Assembly (NCBI RefSeq): GCF_000012945.1
Contig: NC_007510.1
Span: 1,984,001 to 2,048,000, forward strand
Reading direction: 5' to 3'
DNA: 64,000 nt
Source: Burkholderia lata
GTDB lineage: Bacteria; Pseudomonadota; Gammaproteobacteria; Burkholderiales; Burkholderiaceae
Positions 53,900-62,655 of this stretch are shown one piece after another. A program made the position numbers and the translations under genes. Each line of letters opens with the position of its first letter. Positions within the stretch are counted from its first letter, which is position 1. The notes beneath the pieces were generated by a model that saw only the letters and a program-made list of their open reading frames with translations, did not search any database and was not told where the DNA came from.

Positions 53900-56707
53900 T
53901 CAGAACTTGTACGTCGCGCCGATCTGCGCGAACCGGCCGATGTACGAATACACCGACGTGTCGTACCCGCTCTGGTCCAGCGTGCCGTTCGCGAAGATCG
54001 GGTCGTACGGCGGCGTGCGGTTGAAGAGGTTGTTGATGCCGCCGTAGATCGTCCAGTTCTTGAAGCCCGTGTACGACATCATCAGGTTGAACTGGCTGTA
54101 CGAACCGACCTTCGACGGCGCGGGCGCCGGCGTGAGGTTCTGCGCGTACGGGCCCGTGAACTGCCACGTGAGCGCCGCATCGAACTTCCGGTAGTTCCAG
54201 TCCAGCGTCGTGTTGCCGCGCCAGCGCGGGAAGCTGCCGCCGAACGGCTGCGTGATCGTGAAGTTGTTGCCCGCGCCGTTGACCGGCGTGCCGCCCGGGA
54301 AGCCGATCTTGTAGCTGTTGATGTACGCCCAGTCGCCCGACAGCGTGACCGTGCCCCAGCCCTTGAGCGGCAGGCCCTGGCGGAACGTGCCTTCGAAGCC
54401 GTTGGTGTCGAGGTAGCCGAGGTTCTGGTACGGGATCACCTTGTACAGCAGCTGGCCCGTCGTCGGGTCGGTCGCGATCTGCGACGGCGTGCCCTGGCCG
54501 ATCACGTTGTCGATGCGGATCTTGTACCAGTCGAAGCCGATATCCGTGTACCGGCTCGGCGACACCTGGAAGCCGATGTTGAAGTTGCGCGTGCGTTCCG
54601 GCGCGAGGTTCGGGTTGCCGACGGTGATCGACGTGTAGTTCTGGCCGGTGGCCGGGTCGATCTGGATGCCGAGCGTCTGCGACTTGCTGTCCTCGACGAA
54701 GGTCGGCGCGCGGAAGCCGCGGTTGTACGACGTATACAGCGTCAGTGCCTTGATCGGCTGGTAACGCAACGCGAAGCGCGGCGAGAAGGCGCCGCCCACG
54801 TCCGTGTAGTGGTCGTAGCGGCCCGCCTGGCTGAACGTCAGGTTCTCGAGGATCGGCACGTTGATCTGGTAATAGACGGCCGCGACGTTGCGCTGGCCAT
54901 CCACCGTCTCGAGGTCCGGCGTGATGACGGCCCCGCTCAGGTATTCGGAGCCCGGTGTCAGCGTTTCGCTCTGGTGCGTGAACTGTGCACCGAAGCCGAT
55001 GCCGACGTCGCCCGCCGGCAGGTGGAACAGGTTCGGCGTCGATACCGTCGCGTCGATCGTGTCGAGCTTCGAGATGCCGAGGTTGTTCGCCTCCTGATAA
55101 AGCCCGTTGAACGCGTTCGGCGTTGCCGCCGGGTTCGCGAAGTTCAGCGTGCCGTTCTGGTAGATGTTGTTCAGCGCGTTGACGTTCAGCTGGTTCGTGA
55201 ACACGTTCGACACCGTGCTCTGCGAATGGCTGACCGACGTCGCCCAGTCCCAGTCACCGTACGGCAGCGTAAACGACCCCTTGATGCCGGCGGCCGCACG
55301 CCAGTAGTTGGCCCAGGTCTTCTGCGCGACCGTGTTCGGAAATGCGTAAGTAAGCGGCGTGGCCGCGCCTGTCGTGTTGTACGGGTTGCTGACCGGTACC
55401 GTGAAATTGAACGGTGACAGCAGCTTCGTCTGCGGATTCCAGACGAGCGCCGGGTTCTGCGAATTGCCGATCACGTTGTTCCACAAGCCGTCGTTGGTCG
55501 TGGTCGTGTTGTAGCTCTCGAGAAAATCCGCGAACGCGGTCGTCTTGTCGTCGATCTTGAAGTCCGCATGGAGCTTCGCGTTCAGGCGCTCGGTCATCGG
55601 CAGAATCGACGTGCTTTCAGCCGTGTTGTACCCGCAGACCGTGCCCGGCGACCCGGCCGACAGCGAATTCGACACCGCGGGATGCACCGAGCCGCCGAAC
55701 GGGCAGCCGCCGCTCAGCGCCTGCGCGACGCCGCCGGGCATGTTCCAGTACGACGGCGCGAGCAGCGAGAAGCCGCCCGGCTTGCCCGTGAAGTCCTGGT
55801 TGCGCGTCGAATCGCGGTCGGCGAGCGTGAAGCCGTTCGACTTGTAGTAGCTCAGCGCGGCCGTCACGTTGAAGCGGTCCGCGTTCAGGTCGCCGAAACC
55901 GCCGAGCACGCCGAACTTCACCGTGCCGTCGCCGTTACCGGCGTTGATCGCGCTGCCGAGGCTGCCGTCGAGCTGCAGCCCGCGGAAATTGTGTTTCGTG
56001 ATGATGTTGACGACACCGCCGATCGCGTCCGAACCATACTGCGACACGGCGCCCGTCTTCACGATTTCGATTCGCTCGATATCGTTGAGCGGGATCGTGT
56101 TGAGGTCGAAGAACGAATCGACGCTGTTCGAAAAGAATGCGTACGGTGCGACGCGCTGGCCGTCGACCATCACGAGCGTGTACTTCTCGGACAGGCCGCG
56201 CAGCGCGATGCCGGCCGCGCCTGCCGCAAAGTTGCCCGATTGCCCTTCACCCCAGCTGTTCGCCGAGTTCGCCGCCGCGTCGCGCAGGAAGTCGGTGACG
56301 GTCACCGCGCCGCTGGCCTGGATTTCCTTCGGCGTGATCGTCTGCACCTGCTGGAAGCCGGTCTTGTCGGCCTGCCGGATCAGCGAACCCGTCACTTCGA
56401 ATCGCTTGATCTGCGCGACCTTGCCCTGGCCGTTCGCACCCGGTGCGGCGGGCGTCACCTCGGCTGCCGCGCCGGCCGCTGCGTCAGGTGCCGCGGGCGC
56501 CGCGGTGCCCGTGGCAGCCGCGGCACCCGGCGTGCCGCCCGCCTGTGCAACGGTCACGGGCGCGCCGCTCGCGACCGCATCCGCGATCGCGACGGCGCCC
56601 GGCGCCGGCTGGCTCTGGGCGAACGCCGGCGGCGCCAGTGCGGCCGTCAGCGCCAGTTCCGCCCAGACTATCCTCTTGATGGCCAACGCCAAAACTCTCT
56701 GCTTCAT
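53900..56707 (-). CDS. TonB-dependent outer-membrane receptor
   Basis: A 935-residue receptor. The signal peptide ends near residue 30 (AALAPPAFAQ), followed by a long Ala/Pro/Gly-rich linker (31-95). A TonB-box-like VAQIKRFEVTGSLIRQ comes next, then the plug (TITPKEIQASGAVTVTDFLRD, VDGQRVAPYAF, IERIEIVKTGAVSQYGSDAIGGVVNIIT) and a 22-strand barrel with TSYNRGFRAPTFVED and a C-terminal Phe. The group is the one often used for peptides or oligomers rather than siderophores, but the ligand is not known. The start at 56707 has GAGGGA 6 bases upstream. A shared element at 56883 upstream also occurs before the regulator gene. Confidence 0.93.
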   Translation of the reverse strand: MKQRVLALAIKRIVWAELALTAALAPPAFAQSQPAPGAVAIADAVASGAPVTVAQAGGTPGAAAATGTAAPAAPDAAAGAAAEVTPAAPGANGQGKVAQIKRFEVTGSLIRQADKTGFQQVQTITPKEIQASGAVTVTDFLRDAAANSANSWGEGQSGNFAAGAAGIALRGLSEKYTLVMVDGQRVAPYAFFSNSVDSFFDLNTIPLNDIERIEIVKTGAVSQYGSDAIGGVVNIITKHNFRGLQLDGSLGSAINAGNGDGTVKFGVLGGFGDLNADRFNVTAALSYYKSNGFTLADRDSTRNQDFTGKPGGFSLLAPSYWNMPGGVAQALSGGCPFGGSVHPAVSNSLSAGSPGTVCGYNTAESTSILPMTERLNAKLHADFKIDDKTTAFADFLESYNTTTTNDGLWNNVIGNSQNPALVWNPQTKLLSPFNFTVPVSNPYNTTGAATPLTYAFPNTVAQKTWANYWRAAAGIKGSFTLPYGDWDWATSVSHSQSTVSNVFTNQLNVNALNNIYQNGTLNFANPAATPNAFNGLYQEANNLGISKLDTIDATVSTPNLFHLPAGDVGIGFGAQFTHQSETLTPGSEYLSGAVITPDLETVDGQRNVAAVYYQINVPILENLTFSQAGRYDHYTDVGGAFSPRFALRYQPIKALTLYTSYNRGFRAPTFVEDSKSQTLGIQIDPATGQNYTSITVGNPNLAPERTRNFNIGFQVSPSRYTDIGFDWYKIRIDNVIGQGTPSQIATDPTTGQLLYKVIPYQNLGYLDTNGFEGTFRQGLPLKGWGTVTLSGDWAYINSYKIGFPGGTPVNGAGNNFTITQPFGGSFPRWRGNTTLDWNYRKFDAALTWQFTGPYAQNLTPAPAPSKVGSYSQFNLMMSYTGFKNWTIYGGINNLFNRTPPYDPIFANGTLDQSGYDTSVYSYIGRFAQIGATYKF

Positions 56708-56882
56708 CTTGTTCCCTCTCGCTCGTAGTAAGACCCCACCTGCTGCGCGCCGGAACCTTGTGAATTCCTTGCGCGTCCTGGGTGCCCGTGTACCGGAACC
56801 CGCGATTGCCACGCTTTCGACTGCCACGACTCGAACGGATCGGCCTCGGGTCACCCGCACCATCCGGCATCACCGTCGTTTT

Positions 56883-56906
56883 CTATTTTGATTCGTCATA
56901 CTAAAC
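56883..56906. promoter_or_regulatory. Shared regulatory element, receptor copy
   Basis: CTATTTTGATTCG followed by TCATACTAAAC lies 176 bases upstream of the receptor start. It matches the element at 57784-57804 upstream of the XRE/cupin gene in three blocks, CTATTT, ATTCG and TACTAA, with one base of length difference. It is an AT-rich island in GC-rich DNA. It could be the operator of the XRE/cupin regulator, or a shared promoter. Confidence 0.55.
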
Positions 56907-57043
56907 ACCTACATTGAGCGCATTGCCTGCTTCTTCCCGATTCGACCGACAGCGTGTTTTGCATATGGCGAGCCCGTGCGCGCGCCGTACTGCGCACCGT
57001 CTGCCGTCGATCGGGTACTTCCCCCTCCTGCCGACCGCCTTCG

Positions 57044-57619
57044 CTAGAACAGCCGGGGCGTGCCGACCCAGACGATCACCGCCTCTTCGTCGGCCGTGTT
57101 GCGCCACGCATGCGGCATCGTCGATTCGTAATGCGCGGTATCGCCCTCGTTCAGCGTGAACGTGCAATCCTCGAGCGTCAGCGCCACCTGCCCGCGCAAC
57201 ACGTAGACGAACTCCTCGCCCGCATGCGTCGTCATCTCGGACGACAGCTGCCCGGCCGGCATCCGGACAAGAATCGCATCGAGCTTGCGGCCGTCCACCA
57301 GGTTCGTCAGCCTCGCGAACCGGCTGGCCGAGTTCGTGAACTGGAAATACTGCAGCGCGTTGCCACGGCATACCGAGCGCGCTTCCGTCGGCGTGTCGAT
57401 GAAGTACTGCATCGTCACGCCCAGCGCCTTCGCGATCCGCACCAGCGACGTGATCGACGGCGTCGCCCGCCCGCGCTCGACCTGCGACAGGAACGGCTTC
57501 GAAATGCCGGCGATCGTCGACGTTTCGTCGAGCGTGAGTTTCAGGCGCTGGCGCAGCGCCCGGATCTTGTTGCCTAGCGACATGGCGACGAGCACCGACT
57601 CATCAGGGGGCAAAACCAT
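57044..57619 (-). CDS. XRE-cupin transcriptional regulator
   Basis: A 191-residue regulator. The HTH domain (about residues 13-70) reads LGNKIRALRQRLKLTLDETSTIAGISKPFLSQVERGRATPSITSL, followed by a cupin_2 domain (about 110-185) with MTTHAGEEFVYVLRGQVALTLED and ESTMPHAWRN, the small-molecule-sensing barrel. Such regulators repress or activate uptake and catabolic genes in response to a ligand bound in the cupin. The start at 57619 is taken; an ATG at 57583 would begin right at the HTH. It lies 336 bases upstream of the receptor gene on the same strand and is its obvious regulator candidate, supported by the shared element before both genes. Confidence 0.88.
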   Translation of the reverse strand: MVLPPDESVLVAMSLGNKIRALRQRLKLTLDETSTIAGISKPFLSQVERGRATPSITSLVRIAKALGVTMQYFIDTPTEARSVCRGNALQYFQFTNSASRFARLTNLVDGRKLDAILVRMPAGQLSSEMTTHAGEEFVYVLRGQVALTLEDCTFTLNEGDTAHYESTMPHAWRNTADEEAVIVWVGTPRLF

Positions 57620-57783
57620 GGAAAGACGGACCCTCGCAGTCGAAATCGGTTTGATGTCGTCAAGCCTCGACCGGTGCCGTGACACACCCGGCCCGGCGCG
57701 ATCCCCCGCTGCACGCTGTCGCGGCGCGCACGCCACGCGCGGTGCGGCACGGCAGCCGCGTCGCGCGGCCCCGCAGCACTCGC

Positions 57784-57804
57784 CTATTTCATTCGGTTTA
57801 CTAA
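57784..57804. promoter_or_regulatory. Shared regulatory element, regulator copy
   Basis: CTATTTCATTCGG followed by TTTACTAA lies 165 bases upstream of the XRE/cupin start. Together with the copy at 56883-56906 it suggests autoregulation plus control of the receptor gene. The spacer from 57620 to 57921 holds no gene. Confidence 0.55.
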
Positions 57805-57921
57805 TTAACAAGGATGCCCCTTTTCATCGGCTGACCTGCCCGTCGTGCATCGGTGCGATCGCGGCGGCACACCGCTTGCCGACCGCGTCCGCGTTGCGCG
57901 CCGTCGTGCCCTTCCGTTGCG

Positions 57922-59112
57922 TTACCGGGATGCCACCACCGTCCAGAGGCGTGCCAGGTCAGCGGAACCGTCGGCCCCCTTGACCGTGCGCAGCACCTGG
58001 ACCGCACGCGCCTTCTGGCCGGCCACGTAATACGCCTCGCCGAGCCGCAGCCGTGCCGCATCGGGATGCTCGAGTCCGCCCTTTGCGATCGCCTGCTCCA
58101 TCATCGGCAGCCCTTGCTGCGCACGGCCCTCGAAGACGAGGTTCATGCCCGCGTCGATCGGCGCGGCCGGCGTCGTGGCGTCGCCGCCCGATTGCGCGCG
58201 CTTCGCGGCGAGTGCCTGCAGCCGCTTCTCGCGGTCGGCCTGCGCGTCCTTGCCGAGTACGCCGGATGCGAACCCCTGGTCGATCACCTGCTTGCCTTCG
58301 GCGGGCGACCCCGCGACCAGCGCAAGCTGAGTCATCTCCATGTATGCGTTGGCCGACGCAAGCGAGCCCGTTGCCCGGCGCAACCGGTAGATATCGAGGT
58401 CGAGCGACGGCAGATAGCCGGGGTTGCCGCGAATGGCCGTGACCATCTCGTCCCAGTACGCGGGGCTCGGATGGTAGGCCACCAGCAACCCGAGCGCACC
58501 GCGATACGCATTGCCGTCCTTCACCTTCTGCGCGCAGGTCGCCAGCATCTGCAACTGCCCTTCGTCCGGTGCGTGTCCGCCATTCGCCTGCGCGTCGGTG
58601 CTCGCTTTCAGCTGGCTCACGAGCGGTGCGCAATCGTTTGACAGGTAGTAAGACTGCGTGAGCAGCGTGCGCATTTCCGGATCCGAGCCACCGGCCTTCA
58701 GATAACGCTGCGCGACCCGGATCGCCAGCGGGTAGTTCTTCTGCTGGAAGTAGATGCCGGCCAGCGCCGCCGTGGTCCGCTGCTCGTCCTCGCCCGACAG
58801 CCGCCCCGAGTTCAGCACGCTCTCGTAGGCTTGCGCGGCCGTGCCCGAGTCACCGGCCGCCATCGCTGCCGCACCGCGCATCTCTTCCACCATATAGGTT
58901 TCGTACGGCGTCCGGTTCGGCACGGCAGCTGCCTGCGCGATCTTGCCCAGCGCATCGCGATACTTGTGCGCCCGATACAGCTCCTGTGCGGCCGCCAACG
59001 GTTTCGCCACGTCCGGCCGCAGCGCGTCCGCCGGCAGCGCCGGGCGACCGAGCAGGCCTGCCGCGCCGAGCGCCGTCACCGCCATCATCCGTTTCCATCG
59101 TCGCTGGTTCAT
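57922..59112 (-). CDS. Exported TPR-repeat protein of the TonB operon
   Basis: A 396-residue protein with a signal-like N-terminus (MNQRRWKRMMAVTALGAAGLLGRPALPADA) and helical repeats through most of its length: KPLAAAQELYRAHKYRDALGKI, AALAGIYFQQKNYPLAIRVAQRY, and a C-terminal DAARLRLGEAYYVAGQKARAVQVL. These are TPR-type. It is the last gene of the tonB-exbB-exbD-exbD operon, 16 bases after the second exbD. TPR proteins occur with some TonB systems, such as the Vibrio TonB2 type where a partner protein is needed, so a periplasmic scaffolding role is reasonable but inferred. Confidence 0.85.
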   Translation of the reverse strand: MNQRRWKRMMAVTALGAAGLLGRPALPADALRPDVAKPLAAAQELYRAHKYRDALGKIAQAAAVPNRTPYETYMVEEMRGAAAMAAGDSGTAAQAYESVLNSGRLSGEDEQRTTAALAGIYFQQKNYPLAIRVAQRYLKAGGSDPEMRTLLTQSYYLSNDCAPLVSQLKASTDAQANGGHAPDEGQLQMLATCAQKVKDGNAYRGALGLLVAYHPSPAYWDEMVTAIRGNPGYLPSLDLDIYRLRRATGSLASANAYMEMTQLALVAGSPAEGKQVIDQGFASGVLGKDAQADREKRLQALAAKRAQSGGDATTPAAPIDAGMNLVFEGRAQQGLPMMEQAIAKGGLEHPDAARLRLGEAYYVAGQKARAVQVLRTVKGADGSADLARLWTVVASR

Positions 59113-59128
59113 CGGCTCGTCCGTGTCG

Positions 59129-59560
59129 TCATTGCATGAACTGTTCGTTACCGATCAGGCCGATCTTGGTCGCGCCCACGCGTTGCGCGGATGCGAGCAC
59201 GGCGGCCACGTCCTTGTACGGCACCAGCTTGTTGGGGCGCAGATGGATCTCGGCCTGCACGGGCTCCGCCGCCACCTGGGTCAGTTTCGACTCGAGCGCC
59301 GCGCGGTCCGGCACCGGTGCGCCGTTCCATGTCGTCGTGCCGTCGAAGTCGATATCGATCTGCACGATTTCCGGCGGCGTGGCCGGCGGCGGCGGATTCC
59401 CCACCGGCAGGTCCATCTTTACCGAATGCATCTGAATCGGGATCGTGATGATCAGCATGATCAGCAACACCAGCATCACGTCGATCAGCGGCGTCGTGTT
59501 GATGTCGACCATCACTTCCGGTTCGGCATTGCTCCCGCCCGAAGGCACATTCATTCCCAT
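59129..59560 (-). CDS. exbD: ExbD-family proton-channel subunit (second copy)
   Basis: A 143-residue ExbD. A short cytoplasmic tail (MVDINTTPLIDVMLVLLIMLIITIP) includes the conserved Asp of the transmembrane helix (LIDVML), which relays protons. The periplasmic domain has the usual ending GATKIGLIGNEQF. It differs from the upstream ExbD by a Pro-rich segment (VGNPPPPATPPE). AGGAG stands 6 bases before the start. Paired different ExbD proteins are known from Xanthomonas, where exbD2 is needed for some functions but not for iron uptake. Confidence 0.9.
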   Translation of the reverse strand: MGMNVPSGGSNAEPEVMVDINTTPLIDVMLVLLIMLIITIPIQMHSVKMDLPVGNPPPPATPPEIVQIDIDFDGTTTWNGAPVPDRAALESKLTQVAAEPVQAEIHLRPNKLVPYKDVAAVLASAQRVGATKIGLIGNEQFMQ

Positions 59561-59687
59561 CGTTGACTCCTGTCGACCTGCGTTAGTGCCTGAGCACTTA
59601 CGCCGATCCCACCGTTCTCGGTCAACCAGCGTCAGCGCGCCAACACTTGCCGCCGGCCCCCTGTTCCACCACGATTCCCGCGCGCGA

Positions 59688-60110
59688 CTACCCCCCGCGC
59701 GCCGGCGGCTCCGTAATGAACGACAGCTTCGCGATCCCCGCGCGCTCGCACATCGTGACCACCCGTCCGATGAACTCGTAGCGCGTGTTCTGGTCGCCCC
59801 GCACATGGACACTCGGCTGCGGCTGCTGCTGCGACACGCCCTTCAGCTTCGCGAGCAGCGTCTGTGCATCCACCAGCTGCTCGCCCCAGAAGAAATCGCC
59901 GTCGCGGTTCACCGCGATCTCGATGCTCTTCGGCGTCGTCTGCAGCGGCTGCACCGTCTCCTTCGGCAACTGAAGCTGGATCGTGTGCGTCACGACCGGG
60001 ATCGTGATCAGGAAGATGATCAGCAACACCAGCATCACGTCGACGAGCGGCGTCGTGTTGATGTTGGCGATCACCTCGTCGCTATCGTCCTGCCCGACGT
60101 TCATGGCCAT
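59688..60110 (-). CDS. exbD: ExbD-family proton-channel subunit (first copy)
   Basis: A 140-residue ExbD. INTTPLVDVMLVLLIIFLITIP contains the essential membrane Asp; the periplasmic part (SIEIAVNRDGDFFWGEQLVDAQ, YEFIGRVVTMCERAGIAKLSFIT) is standard. It starts 20 bases after the exbB stop. A 127-base gap separates it from the second exbD, longer than the other gaps, and contains no gene or clear terminator. Confidence 0.92.
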   Translation of the reverse strand: MAMNVGQDDSDEVIANINTTPLVDVMLVLLIIFLITIPVVTHTIQLQLPKETVQPLQTTPKSIEIAVNRDGDFFWGEQLVDAQTLLAKLKGVSQQQPQPSVHVRGDQNTRYEFIGRVVTMCERAGIAKLSFITEPPARGG

Positions 60111-60130
60111 CGCGCGTCTCCGTCAGCCGT

Positions 60131-61045
60131 TCAGTTCGCGAGCGACGCGGCTGCCGGCGACGACGCCGCGCGTACCGGGCGCCGATTGCCGGCCAGCAGC
60201 ACGGTATGGAGTTGCGCGCCGAAGTTGCGGACCCGCTCCATCACCGACTTGTTGCGGCGGACCAGGAAGTTGTAGCCGAGCACCGCCGGCACCGCGACGG
60301 CGAGGCCGATCGCGGTCATGATGAGCGCCTCGCCCACCGGGCCCGCGACCTTGTCGATCGACGCCTGGCCGGCGATGCCGATGGCCGTCAGCGCGTGATA
60401 GATACCCCAGACCGTGCCGAACAGCCCGACGAACGGCGCGGTGGAGCCCACCGTGGCCAGGAACGCGAGCCCGTCCTGCATCCGGTTCGACACGTTCGTG
60501 ATCGAGCGCTCGACCGACACGTCGATCCACGTGTTGCGGTCCACCGCCTCCAGCAGCGCGTCTTCATGATGCTCGCCGGCCTCGATCGCCGTTTCGGCGA
60601 TGAACCGGAACGGCGACGCCTCGTCGAGCAGCCTGGCGCCTTCTGCCAGCGACGGCGCGGTCCAGAGCTGCGCGTCCGCCAGCTTCGCGCGGCGATTCGC
60701 GCGCAACTGCTCCAGGAACTTCGTGATCATGATGTACCAGCTGCCCATCGACATGATCACCAGCAGGATCAGCACGAAACGGGCGACGAAATCGCCGTTC
60801 TTCCATAGCGCGCCAAGCCCGTACGGATTCTCGACTGCCTCCGTCGTGGCCGGCGCGGGCGGCGGAGCCGGCTCGGCGGCGGCCGGAACCGGGGCCGGTG
60901 CAGCCGACGGTGCCGCGGCCGGTGCCGATGTGCCGGCCGCGCCGCTTGCCTGCGCGTGGGCGAGTTGCGGTGCAACGAACCCGTCGATTGCGGCGACGGA
61001 CATCAGGATGCTTGCCGCCAGCGCGGCCAGTGAACGCTTCGTCAT
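60131..61045 (-). CDS. exbB: ExbB/TolQ-family proton-channel subunit
   Basis: A 304-residue protein with a cleavable N-terminal signal (ending near AHAQ) and an Ala/Pro linker (about residues 33-70), the long form of ExbB. TM1 is FVARFVLILLVIMSMGSWYIM; the C-terminal MotA/ExbB domain has FLATVGSTAPFVGLFGTVWGIYHAL and GEALIMTAIGLAVAVPAVLGYN, with the Thr residues of the proton path. It forms the pentameric channel around the ExbD dimer and drives TonB. The start is 86 bases after the tonB stop; a GC-rich hairpin lies in that gap. Confidence 0.93.
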   Translation of the reverse strand: MTKRSLAALAASILMSVAAIDGFVAPQLAHAQASGAAGTSAPAAAPSAAPAPVPAAAEPAPPPAPATTEAVENPYGLGALWKNGDFVARFVLILLVIMSMGSWYIMITKFLEQLRANRRAKLADAQLWTAPSLAEGARLLDEASPFRFIAETAIEAGEHHEDALLEAVDRNTWIDVSVERSITNVSNRMQDGLAFLATVGSTAPFVGLFGTVWGIYHALTAIGIAGQASIDKVAGPVGEALIMTAIGLAVAVPAVLGYNFLVRRNKSVMERVRNFGAQLHTVLLAGNRRPVRAASSPAAASLAN

Positions 61046-61101
61046 ACCCCACTCCAGTTATTTCGGTGAACTTAATACGTCAGTTCGGGATGGTTTTTCC
61101 C

Positions 61102-61121
61102 GGCCCGGATCGCACCGGGCC
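61102..61121. repeat. GC-rich hairpin between tonB and exbB
   Basis: GGCCCGG and CCGGGCC pair with loop ATCGCA in the tonB-exbB gap. There is no T-run on the minus strand after it, so it may be a stability or processing element in the operon mRNA rather than a terminator. Confidence 0.5.
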
Positions 61122-61131
61122 GCCCACTGCA

Positions 61132-61839
61132 TCAATTCAGATTGAACGAGAACGGAACCTGGACCCGTACCGACTGGCCCTGCGCGACGCACTTGAATCG
61201 TTTCACGGTGTTGTAGGCCGCGCGATCGAGGATCGGGTCCGCCGACTGCGCCACGCGTTCGTTCGTGATGTTCCCTTCCGCATCCACGACGAATTCGATC
61301 GTCACGTCGCCCGTGATGTTGTTTTCCTGCGCTTCCTTCGGGTACTGGATCGACGCGCGCAACGTGTCCGAATTCGGGCAGACCACCCCCACGTCATGGC
61401 TGACGGGCTTGGCCGGCGCCGGGGGCGCCACGACCGGCGCCTGCACGGCCGGTGCGGACGGCACTGGAGCCGACTGGTGCGTGATCGTCGCCTGCGGCGG
61501 CGCCTGCACCGGTACTTCCGGCGGCGGGACGAACGGCGGTGGCGGCGGCGCGAATTTCGGCGGCGGGAGTTTGACCACGGGCATCGGCGGTGGCGGCGGT
61601 GGCTTGACCGGCTCGATGATGCGGGTTTCGATCGGGTGCTGGATCACCTGCACGACTTTCGTCGCGAGGCCGTTGAGCAGCGCGTAGATCAGCACTGCAT
61701 GCAGCACCAGGACGATTCCGATGCCGCCGAACCGGCGTACCGGATTCTGTTGCTTCTTGCCGAACTCCCGCGGACGGCCCAGCGTAGCCAGTCCGCTGTT
61801 CGACGTAGCCAGATGTTCTTCGACTTTCATGCCCACCAT
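61132..61839 (-). CDS. tonB: TonB-family energy transducer
   Basis: A 235-residue protein. One membrane span lies near residues 38-60 (IGIVLVLHAVLIYALLNGL, with the conserved His of the TonB helix), then a Pro-rich rod (about 70-140, runs of Pro with PPEVPVQAPP), and a C-terminal TonB_C domain (LRASIQYPKEAQENNITGDV, FVVDAEGNITNERVAQS). It transmits energy from ExbBD to outer-membrane receptors, and the likely partner is the receptor at 53900. The start is placed at 61839; an ATG three codons later is equally possible. The 15 codons of open frame before it seem untranslated. Confidence 0.9.
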   Translation of the reverse strand: MVGMKVEEHLATSNSGLATLGRPREFGKKQQNPVRRFGGIGIVLVLHAVLIYALLNGLATKVVQVIQHPIETRIIEPVKPPPPPPMPVVKLPPPKFAPPPPPFVPPPEVPVQAPPQATITHQSAPVPSAPAVQAPVVAPPAPAKPVSHDVGVVCPNSDTLRASIQYPKEAQENNITGDVTIEFVVDAEGNITNERVAQSADPILDRAAYNTVKRFKCVAQGQSVRVQVPFSFNLN

Positions 61840-62655
61840 CCATCCCCCAAGCGATTCGCCCAGTTTCGGATCGCTGCCGGCGGCAAAGCCAGGTCGGCAT
61901 CGCCACCGCATCAACCCGAACATTTCATTTCAAATTCAATTAGCAATCCGAACTGAAAGAATTACATTCGAATTCCAATTCATTCTTTTTCAAGGAATCG
62001 TTCCGGCCGGCGCGGCCCGGTGTCTCTCCGGAAAACCACGCGCCTGCACGTTCAGGCAATTGTCAGCTGAGCGGGCGGCACCTTACATTTCGTATGACGA
62101 TCCGCCGTTCGTTACACGGTGATGTCATTTGCGCCGTTCACTTGGGTGCAGAAGATAGCAAGGAAAAAATTTTGACGTCAAACTTTATTTGATACCCGAA
62201 TACAAAGTTTGGAGGGTTTATTCAAATAATATTCCGGTAAGCACAAATCAAACTTTTATTATTAAAACGGTAATTGAATTGTATGGATATATGTGAAAAC
62301 GGATATTAAGTTGTTTCAACATAAATAGGCGCATATTTCCTGCACTGCATCAAAAACAGCCGCCACGGAAGCAACCGGGACGGTGCGCCCCCTCCTCTCG
62401 TCAACGTCAGCATCGGTCGCGCAATGCGCTGTTCAACCACCTCGAGCTGGCCGAACGGCGATTCCTTGAAAGATCCAACACACCCTGGATATCCGAACGG
62501 TTAATCCGGAATGCGATTGAAAATTACGGACGATACGCCGACCAACGATCGACACGATAATTTCGCACATCGAATTAACTGTCGCCACCATACCCACTGC
62601 CGCGACACACAACCGTGTCTCACGGGCACCGGCCAGCGCCGACGCACCACGCGCG
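61840..62655. promoter_or_regulatory. AT-rich intergenic region upstream of the tonB operon
   Basis: No gene is supported. The part 62150-62340 is very AT-rich for this genome (for instance GAAAAAATTTTGACG, TTTATTATTAAAACGG). It should contain the promoter of the tonB operon and perhaps sites for H-NS-like or global regulators. A perfect palindrome TTCGAATTCCAATTC-like patch near 61966 is imperfect on inspection. No Fur-box-like 19-mer was recognised. Confidence 0.45.
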
